Under the pieces are notes generated by a model. It was given only the letters and a program-made list of their open reading frames with translations, was not told the origin of the DNA and did not search any database. A stretch of DNA of 64,000 nucleotides from CAWHBO01 sp963827735 (GTDB taxonomy: Bacteria; Patescibacteriota; Patescibacteriia; Patescibacteriales; UBA12075): positions 43,219-107,218 of the forward strand of contig CAWHBO010000001.1 in assembly GCA_963827735.1 (NCBI GenBank), read 5' to 3'. Below are positions 58,279 through 64,000 of the stretch, in pieces (within the stretch, counting starts at the first letter, position 1; every line of letters begins with the position of its first letter). Made by a program: the position numbers and the translations under genes.

Positions 58279-58701
58279 ATGGCTAAAAAAATTAAGACAA
58301 TCATAAAATTACAAATTCCGGCTGGGGCCGCCAATCCTGCTCCTCCGGTTGGACCAGCTCTCGGGCAGCATGGCTTACCGATCCAAGAATTTTGCCAAAA
58401 ATTCAATGAGGCTTCCAGAGATCGCGCCGGCGACATCGTACCGGTGGAAATCACTGTTTATGAAAACCGGTCATATTCTTTCATCATGAAAACCTCCCCG
58501 GCTTCCATTTTGATCCGGAACGCCGCTGGCATAAAAAAGGGTTCAGGAAAACCATTGACAGAAAAAGTCGGTTCCATCACCAAGGCTCAGCTTAAAGAAA
58601 TTGCCCAAAAGAAACTTTCTGACCTTAACACTGACGACGTAGAGCAAGCAATGAAAATCATAGCCGGCACAGCCAGACAGATGGGCGTAGAAATTAAATA
58701 A
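58279..58701 (+). CDS. rplK: 50S ribosomal protein L11
   Basis: 140 residues, part of the GTPase-associated centre. IKLQIPAGAANPAPPVGPAL and GQHGLPIQEFCQKFN in the N-terminal domain; the C-terminal 23S-binding domain has AQLKEIAQKKLSDLNTDDVE and IIAGTARQMGVEIK. Complete. Confidence 0.97.
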   Translation: MAKKIKTIIKLQIPAGAANPAPPVGPALGQHGLPIQEFCQKFNEASRDRAGDIVPVEITVYENRSYSFIMKTSPASILIRNAAGIKKGSGKPLTEKVGSITKAQLKEIAQKKLSDLNTDDVEQAMKIIAGTARQMGVEIK

Positions 58702-58819
58702 TTATTTTAATAAATAACCTTGTGGGAGAGAGAAAGTAGAAGCTATATATTTTAAAGCTATAAAACTTTATGAACTTTATAACTTTATAACTTTCAACTC
58801 GATTTTACCACGAACAACT

Positions 58820-59584
58820 ATGACTGAAGAAAAAAAAGAAGCCGCTTCTGAAACAAAAGCGGTTCAACCAAAAGACAAAAAAGTTAAAAAAGGCAAATCG
58901 CAGACAAAACCCAGAAAGCCAAAACCAGCAGCGGAGTATGACAAATCAAAAGCATATCCGATTGAAGAAGCCGTCAAAATGACCAAAGAATTTTCCAAAA
59001 CAAAGTTTGATGCTTCTGTGGAAATTCATTTCCGCTTAGGGATAGATCCCAAAAAAGGAGACCAGCAAGTAAGGGCTGCCATTTCCCTTCCTCACGGAAC
59101 CGGAAAAACCATCAGAGTAGCCGCGTTTGTGTCCTCTGATAAAGAGAAGGAATGCAAGGCAGCGGGCGCTGACATTGTCGGATCAGACGATTTGATCGCT
59201 GAAATCAAAAAAACTGAAAAAACCGACTTCCAAGTCGCGGTCGCCGAGCCGTCGATGATGAAAAATCTGGCTCAGATCGCAAAAATCCTTGGAACCCGCG
59301 GACTTATGCCTTCCCCGAAGAATGAGACCGTCAGTCCGAACCCTGCTAAAGCGATTGAAGAGCTTAAGAAAGGAAAAGTAAGCTTTAAAAATGATGATAC
59401 GGCTAACGTTCATGTAGCAATCGGCAAAGTGTCTTTTGATGAGATAAAATTAAAAGAAAACTTTGAAAAAATTCTGGGAGCCATCAGAAAAACCAAACCG
59501 GCGTCTTCTAAAGGCGTTTATCTCAAAAATATTTCCATCACTTCTTCAATGGGACCAGGCATAAAAGTCCAAATCCCCAAATAA
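58820..59584 (+). CDS. rplA: 50S ribosomal protein L1 with lysine-rich N-terminal extension
   Basis: L1 stalk protein, 254 residues. The first 40 residues are a charged Lys/Ala/Pro-rich extension (VKKGKSQTKPRKPKPAAEYD). The L1 core then shows SKAYPIEEAVKMTKEFSKTK, VEIHFRLGIDPKKGDQQVR, LGTRGLMPSPKNETVSPNPA and the C-terminal SSKGVYLKNISITSSMGPGI. L1 is absent from some CPR groups, so its presence helps narrow the lineage. Followed by a strong terminator. Confidence 0.97.
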   Translation: MTEEKKEAASETKAVQPKDKKVKKGKSQTKPRKPKPAAEYDKSKAYPIEEAVKMTKEFSKTKFDASVEIHFRLGIDPKKGDQQVRAAISLPHGTGKTIRVAAFVSSDKEKECKAAGADIVGSDDLIAEIKKTEKTDFQVAVAEPSMMKNLAQIAKILGTRGLMPSPKNETVSPNPAKAIEELKKGKVSFKNDDTANVHVAIGKVSFDEIKLKENFEKILGAIRKTKPASSKGVYLKNISITSSMGPGIKVQIPK

Positions 59585-59597
59585 CTTCAAACAAAAA

Positions 59598-59627
59598 AAC
59601 ATCCTCCGCAAAAGAGGATGTTTTTTT
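59598..59627. terminator. Intrinsic terminator after rplA
   Basis: Stem AACATCCTC / GAGGATGTT with loop CGCAAAA, A-run before and T-run after. Confidence 0.9.
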
Positions 59628-59639
59628 ATGCAAATATAT

Positions 59640-59690
59640 TTATCAGCGTTCTATCCGCGTATATATCCGCGTAAAATCAGCGGTAAAAAC
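59640..59690. repeat. ATCAGCG/ATCCGCG repeat
   Basis: ATCAGCGTTCT, ATCCGCGTATAT, ATCCGCGTAAA, ATCAGCGGTAA: four degenerate units, related to 18305-18360. Confidence 0.6.
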
Positions 59691-59747
59691 TTCAAACATG
59701 CACAAACAATCTATATAGAAAAAATATTAATAAATAATCATGACGTT

Positions 59748-60587
59748 TTAAATATTAAACAAACTTCTTGCCGTTTTTGTCGTCATCTCAGCCACTTTTT
59801 CTTCCGGCAAATTTTTTATTTCCGCAATTCTTTTGGCAACGTATTTCACCAAACAAGGCTCGTTTCGTTTCCCCCTGAAAGGCTCAGGAGTCATAAATGG
59901 ACAATCGGTTTCAATCATGATCTTGTCCAATGGCAAACGCCTGATCAAGTCATCCCATTGTTTTGAAAATGTGATAAGACCGGTAAACGATATGATCAAG
60001 CCAAAATTAAAATATTGCCAAGCCCTGTCCTCATCACCGGAAAAACAATGAACCACACCCCAAGGCTTATTTACTGGCATCAATTCGGAAAATTCTTTCC
60101 TAAAATTTTTTATCAACGCCACCAGATCATCATGGGCCTGCCGGCAATGGAGAATGACTGGCAAATCCAACCGCCTGGCGAGCAAAAGCTCCTGCCACAG
60201 TGCTTCCTTTTGTTTCTTTTTTACTTCTTCCAGGTTTTCCAAGGATTCATCATGATAATAGTCAAGGCCGATTTCTCCAATCGCGACCGCTTTTTCAAAT
60301 TTTGCCAACTTCTCATACATGTCATAGTTAAAGATCTCCCCTCTGGTCTGAAAATCATAGTCCTCGCCTTGGGCATGAAAAGATTCAATGTGTATCGGAT
60401 GAAGGCCAACGGCGGCATATACGCCTTTCTCATATTTGTTGGCGTAATCCAAAGCTCTTTTTGAAGTTTTATAGTCCGCGCCGACATTTATCATCCAAAC
60501 GTCGTCATTAAGAGCGCGCTGTATCGTTTCATCTCCATCGTCTTTGAAATATTTAAAATTTATATGCGCGTGCGTATCAATGTACAT
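59748..60587 (-). CDS. tatD: TatD-family metal-dependent hydrolase
   Basis: 279 residues, TIM-barrel amidohydrolase with 3'-5' exonuclease activity in studied members. Metal ligands are visible: IDTHAHINF (H-x-H), GEIGLDYYHDE (Glu), ILHCRQAHDDL (His), VVHCFSGDED (His) and IETDCPFMTPEP (Asp). Four bases separate it from cvpA. Frequently found near metG in bacteria, which matches its position downstream of metG here. Confidence 0.95.
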   Translation of the reverse strand: MYIDTHAHINFKYFKDDGDETIQRALNDDVWMINVGADYKTSKRALDYANKYEKGVYAAVGLHPIHIESFHAQGEDYDFQTRGEIFNYDMYEKLAKFEKAVAIGEIGLDYYHDESLENLEEVKKKQKEALWQELLLARRLDLPVILHCRQAHDDLVALIKNFRKEFSELMPVNKPWGVVHCFSGDEDRAWQYFNFGLIISFTGLITFSKQWDDLIRRLPLDKIMIETDCPFMTPEPFRGKRNEPCLVKYVAKRIAEIKNLPEEKVAEMTTKTARSLFNI

Positions 60588-60593
60588 ATTTAT

Positions 60594-61115
60594 CTAAATC
60601 AAACCGTTAAGCCGCTTAAGCATAACAGGCAGCAATGGCAGTGCCATGCTGCTTATTTTTAAAAATATCGGTGCCAGAAAAGAATCTTGCAGCCAATACC
60701 CGATGAAAAAATCTAAAACCGCGTAACGAGAAATTACAAACAAAATCAGTCCGATCGTAATCACTCCGGTAAAAATCCCCAAGATTGAGCCGGCCAATTT
60801 GTTTATCGTCCCCAAAAAGGGAATGATGGAAAGCAGATTAAATCCCTTTTCAATAAAGTAAAATCCGAAGCTTGTCAGTTTGCTTACAAGCAGATAGACT
60901 GCCAAAAAAACCGCAACTTTGCCCAGGTTGTCGTAGCCGAAAAAAATCGGAGAAACAATTCCGTACACAAAAAGATATACGCGGCTGGCGATCAGAGCGC
61001 CGGCGATCATCCCCAAAAACAAGCCGATGGTCCTGACAAAACCAAAAAACAAACCGTAAAAGAAAAATCCGGACAAAAACAACAACAAGATTACATCAAT
61101 CAATTGAACTGTCAT
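60594..61115 (-). CDS. CvpA family membrane protein
   Basis: 173 residues with four hydrophobic helices. The N-terminus VQLIDVILLLFLSGFFFYGLF and the AVFLAVYLLVSKLTSFGFYF region fit CvpA (colicin V production) proteins, and NKLAGSILGIFTGVITIGLI near residue 105 is the most typical stretch. Function in other bacteria is indirect (membrane homeostasis, purine-linked phenotype). Adjacent to tatD on the same strand. Confidence 0.88.
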   Translation of the reverse strand: MTVQLIDVILLLFLSGFFFYGLFFGFVRTIGLFLGMIAGALIASRVYLFVYGIVSPIFFGYDNLGKVAVFLAVYLLVSKLTSFGFYFIEKGFNLLSIIPFLGTINKLAGSILGIFTGVITIGLILFVISRYAVLDFFIGYWLQDSFLAPIFLKISSMALPLLPVMLKRLNGLI

Positions 61116-61138
61116 ATTTTGCTTAAATTTTTAAACGA

Positions 61139-62581
61139 TTATCTGGTCGCGCCAGAGTATGTGATTGCCTGCATGATGTTCCAATCTTCGGTTGAAGTTG
61201 GAGCTCGGTCAAACAAGGCTTCAAAAATTTGAATTCCCCGCTTTTCCGATTCCAAATTCCGGTTTGAAGCTTTTTGTCTGAGTCCATAAGCCATGATGGT
61301 TACGGCGGCATTATCCTTGGCGTTGTTCATGTCCGCATCACGCTTGTAAATGAAGCGAAAATTTGCTTTTGCGGAATCCTCTGCCTCTTCGCTCTTAACC
61401 GAAGGCCAGCGTCCATTGGCAATCTTGATCGCATCCGCCAAGTCTGATTCGTTTTCCGGCAACTTGCCAAAAGCGGACTTGAAGGAATACATAACCGCCG
61501 CTCTTTCTCCCTCCCCGAGTTTTTCCGTATTGTCATCAACGCCGTATGTTATGAAATTGTTGATTGAGGAGCGCATTGCTTCAGTTATGCCAGAGACACC
61601 CACAAGGAGATCTTTTAAGTAGCTGATTTGATTTTGTTGTTCTTTAACCAGATTGCGCAAAGCTTCAAGCTCAGCCAAGATCGTATCAAACTGATTGTTG
61701 GATAACTGTTCCGCCTTTTTTTCAATTTTTTTTATTTGATCATCTGTTTTACATTCGCCGTAATAAGCTTTTGCCACGCCGGCTGCGTTCAAAACGCATT
61801 TGTTGCCGTACGTCTTACCATCGGCTCCGCAGACCGGATCATATTCCATGGTACAGGCCACCTCTTCTTTTCCGGAAAGATCCATGCTTATCTCATTGGA
61901 ATATACCCCGCATGCTCCGCCCAGATACTCACAGACGCGGACAAAATATTTGCCATTGCCAGAAAAAGCATTCAAGGTATCATAGTAATAATCCGGATCG
62001 GCAAAATAATGGTACTTATCGCCTTCTCTTGTCGGGTAAGTCGGATGTTCTTTCATTGACCAAACCACCTTAAACCCCATGGAGCTTTTGCCCTCAGTTG
62101 ACCATTTCACCATGTTCGTACCTTTGACTGAAAGAGTGATTTTTTTCACATCCCCCAAGACAGAATCATCATCCTCAACATCTTCGCTTTCTGAAGTACC
62201 GCCTAAGCTAACCGTTATCTGATTGCTGTAAACGCCACAAGCTCCACCCAGATACTCACAAACTCGGACATGGTATGCTCCGCTTCCCGAAAAAGCGGTT
62301 AAAACATCGCTCGTTTTTTGGGAATCAGAATAGTAGTTGTATTTATCGCCTTCCCGGCAAGGATATGTCGGTTCGGTATTTTTTGACCAAACGACTTTAA
62401 AACCCTGATCGCTATAACCATCGACGCTCCAACTGATGTTTGAGCCGCTTCCGCTTAAAGTTATCGAATCAACCTCGCCCTGATCGGACGTTTCCACACC
62501 AGTGTTAGCCATGGCGTAAGCTGCAGAAAAAAACAGCATCGGGACAATCAAAAAGGAAATTTTTAAAACTTTTATTTTCAT
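61139..62581 (-). CDS. Secreted protein with two tandem beta modules and a Kazal domain
   Basis: 480 residues from ATG 62581; the earlier ATG at 62680 lies inside metG and is not preferred. Signal peptide MKIKVLKISFLIVPMLFFSAA is followed by two homologous modules of about 90 residues, each with GFKVVWS, REGDKY and VRVCEYLGGACGVYSN. Next is a Kazal-type domain CTMEYDPVCGADGKTYGNKC ending YYGEC, with six cysteines typical of serine-protease inhibitors. A coiled coil and a helical C-terminal domain follow (KSAFGKLPENESDLADAIKI, FEALFDRAPTSTEDW). Probably surface-exposed or secreted; inhibitor activity is inferred from the Kazal fold only. Confidence 0.85.
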   Translation of the reverse strand: MKIKVLKISFLIVPMLFFSAAYAMANTGVETSDQGEVDSITLSGSGSNISWSVDGYSDQGFKVVWSKNTEPTYPCREGDKYNYYSDSQKTSDVLTAFSGSGAYHVRVCEYLGGACGVYSNQITVSLGGTSESEDVEDDDSVLGDVKKITLSVKGTNMVKWSTEGKSSMGFKVVWSMKEHPTYPTREGDKYHYFADPDYYYDTLNAFSGNGKYFVRVCEYLGGACGVYSNEISMDLSGKEEVACTMEYDPVCGADGKTYGNKCVLNAAGVAKAYYGECKTDDQIKKIEKKAEQLSNNQFDTILAELEALRNLVKEQQNQISYLKDLLVGVSGITEAMRSSINNFITYGVDDNTEKLGEGERAAVMYSFKSAFGKLPENESDLADAIKIANGRWPSVKSEEAEDSAKANFRFIYKRDADMNNAKDNAAVTIMAYGLRQKASNRNLESEKRGIQIFEALFDRAPTSTEDWNIMQAITYSGATR

Positions 62582-62604
62582 AGAGTTTTTTGTTATGATA
62601 AAAT

Positions 62605-63492
62605 TTATGAAATTCGCGGGAACAATGACTCGCCTTTCTTGATTACTTGAGCTGTAAAAATATCTTTTATTTTCTGACATGTTTCCGGCAAAATGATAGA
62701 CAATAGTTCAGCGCTTAAGATGATATTCTGCGCGATCGGTTCCAAAACCGCCTTGATTTCACCCTGGCCTTTCAATTTCCATGGTTGTTTTGCAGTCAAA
62801 ATTTCATCGCATTTCCGCAAAGCTTCCCAAACAGTTTTTACCGCCTCGTCAATCTTGATCGCATTCATCTGATCATAAAATTTGTTTTTCAATTCTTTGT
62901 TTTCGCAATTAGCATCAATGCTAATCATGTTCTTTTCAATCAGATTGGAAACCCTAGCCACCAGATTCCCAAGACCATTGGCCAGATCGGCATTGAACTT
63001 TTCATCAAATTTCTCCCAGCTGATATCACCGTCGCGCCCGAAAGTGGTGGCCGTGAGCAGCAGATAACGAGTTGCATCTACACCGTACCTCTTTACCAGC
63101 TCTTCCGGGGAAATCACATTGCCAAGCGACTTTGACATTTTTTGTCCATTCGTCATGAAATATCCATGGACAAAAATCCGCTTCGGCAATGGCAATTCCA
63201 AGGACATAAGCATGGCTGGCCAGATTGTGGCATGAACACGCAAAATATCTTTGCTCATCAATTGAACATCCGGTGGAAACATGTCAGGGCATTCTCCGCT
63301 TTTCCCGCTCCATCCTAAAATCGTCAAATAATTCAAAAAAGCATCTGACCAGACATAAGCGGTATGCGATTCATCCCAGGGCAAGGGAATTCCCCATTTT
63401 ACGTTTTTACGCGAGAAAGAGATGTCGTTCAAACCTTCGTTTTCATAAAAACTTATGATTTCATTCTTCTTTTCCTCGGGACTAAAAGATTT
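62605..63492 (-). CDS. metG: Methionyl-tRNA synthetase, C-terminal part (broken at junction)
   Basis: Class I MetRS. The visible part begins KSFSPEEKKNEIISFYENEG and covers VKWGIPLPWDESHTAYVWSD, the KMSKS motif in GQKMSKSLGN (about 63,140) and the anticodon-binding helical domain, ending SLFPRIS. The N-terminal half with the HIGH motif and zinc knuckle is missing: homology stops at about 63,490, where a TGA and argH-like sequence on the other strand follow. Since MetRS is essential, this cannot be the whole gene; the missing half is either on another contig or lost by a chimeric join. The first in-frame TTG/ATG-type start is 63432 but is not a real start. Confidence 0.9.
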   Translation of the reverse strand, partial: KSFSPEEKKNEIISFYENEGLNDISFSRKNVKWGIPLPWDESHTAYVWSDAFLNYLTILGWSGKSGECPDMFPPDVQLMSKDILRVHATIWPAMLMSLELPLPKRIFVHGYFMTNGQKMSKSLGNVISPEELVKRYGVDATRYLLLTATTFGRDGDISWEKFDEKFNADLANGLGNLVARVSNLIEKNMISIDANCENKELKNKFYDQMNAIKIDEAVKTVWEALRKCDEILTAKQPWKLKGQGEIKAVLEPIAQNIILSAELLSIILPETCQKIKDIFTAQVIKKGESLFPRIS

Positions 63493-64000
63493 TCAAAAGA
63501 AATGAGCTGTGCAATGAAACAGCTCAATTCATGCTTACCTGTTGATATTAAACTTTTTCCATACGAAATTAAGCAAAATCTTGCCTATGCAAAGGCTCTT
63601 AATAAAATAAATATACTAACAAAAGATGAATTAACTAAGATTACAAATGCCTTTTCGCAAATTTTATCAGAATATGAAAATGGAAAATATAATCCTCTGC
63701 CTCAAGATGAAGATATTCATTCTTTAGTTGAACGACGGCTCGTAGAAATTACAGGTGATATTGGAAAAAAAATCCACACCGGACGCTCTCGTAATGAAGA
63801 GATAATCACAGAAACAAAAATGTATTTAAAAGATTGAATTAGCAGAAATAAAAAAACTCTAAAATTACTAATTAAATCAGCACTCACTCTTGCAGAAACA
63901 CATAAAAAACAGGTAATGCCCGGATATACTCATTTAAGACATGCGCAACCTGTTCTATTCGCGCACTATATTTGTTCATTCATTTTTTCGCTTATAGATG
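63487..64000 (+). CDS. argH: Argininosuccinate lyase fragment with in-frame TGA, 3' partial
   Basis: Homology to ArgH, the last enzyme of arginine synthesis, begins at RFSKEMSCAMKQLNSCLPVD without a proper start (the usual LWGGRFSKE is cut), and continues with LPQDEDIHSLVERRLVEITG and KKIHTGRSRNEE. A TGA at 63835 follows YLKD, yet homology resumes at once in the same frame (ISRNKKTLK, VMPGYTHLRHAQPVLFAHY) to the window end. Base composition is much more AT-rich than the rest. Either a pseudogene or a piece from a genome in which UGA is a sense codon. It reads toward the end of the window and away from metG. Confidence 0.82.

Noticed and set aside
62582..62680. Longer start for the Kazal-domain protein (ATG 62680)
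   Set aside because: It would overlap metG coding sequence and put 33 polar residues before a typical signal peptide.
63364..63486. Extending the argH frame upstream to ATG 63364
   Set aside because: This stretch is antisense to well-conserved metG sequence; only from about 63487 does it resemble ArgH.

Overview
The window looks like a fragment of a small-genome bacterium of the Candidate Phyla Radiation (Patescibacteria, most likely a Parcubacteria-type lineage). The evidence is the combination of gene families: DUF4012 and DUF3048 envelope proteins, a lone VirD4/HerA-type membrane ATPase, an ADP-forming acetate-CoA ligase, a four-helix-bundle (S23-like) ORF, many membrane glycosyltransferases, and housekeeping genes that mostly lack a Shine-Dalgarno sequence. 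Sub-group assignment is inference. UGA is an ordinary stop codon here (serS, ddl and others end in TGA).

Layout. 1-5.7 kb: surface polysaccharide block (flippase, GT4, GT2, DUF192 protein, Wzy-like ligase) with a four-helix-bundle gene inserted between inverted repeats. 5.7-11.2 kb: frameshifted greA, lysS, serS-ddl-ftsQ. 11.2-12.9 kb: 59-aa membrane ORF, a dif-like 11-6-11 site and a Xer recombinase. 12.9-20.2 kb: LytM endopeptidase, gltX, a WecG-Nudix fusion, AmmeMemoRadiSam radical SAM enzyme, CAP-domain membrane protein, rpmE. 20.3-28.7 kb: prfA-prmC, DUF3048 protein, rplY, rodA operon, gyrB. 28.7-34.3 kb: acetate-CoA ligase, typA, degenerate Nudix protein, 54-aa membrane protein, zinc-ribbon protein. 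34.3-46.9 kb: cell-surface protein, tRNA-Gln, patatin, dnaX, unknown protein, VirD4-like ATPase, DUF4012 protein, GH130. 46.9-52.9 kb: Nudix, alpha/beta hydrolase, GT39-type protein, CDP-alcohol phosphatidyltransferase, a split membrane protein. 53-57.2 kb: zinc ribbon plus lipoprotein, then an rrf2-iscU-nfu-iscS Fe-S operon with a palindromic operator, then an unknown membrane protein. 57.2-59.6 kb: secE-nusG-rplK-rplA. 59.7-63.5 kb: tatD, cvpA, Kazal-domain secreted protein, metG.

The last about 510 bases are different: metG is cut in mid-protein at about 63,490 and runs into an AT-rich argH fragment on the opposite strand with an in-frame TGA. This looks like a chimeric or recombined junction.

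The most unusual theme is a rich set of short dispersed repeats. They include arrays with about 8-base periods (ACTCATAA, TTTCTAAT, TACAAAT, AATATCCC, ATTCGC types), roughly 100-base TATTGAAT inverted repeats in six copies, two full copies of a 124-131 bp MITE-like element with 20-bp terminal inverted repeats, and GC-rich hairpin repeats translated in frame inside genes. Many copies touch a stop codon and supply the last residues of the upstream protein. prmC carries four or five such insertions in its reading frame. No transposase is encoded in the window.
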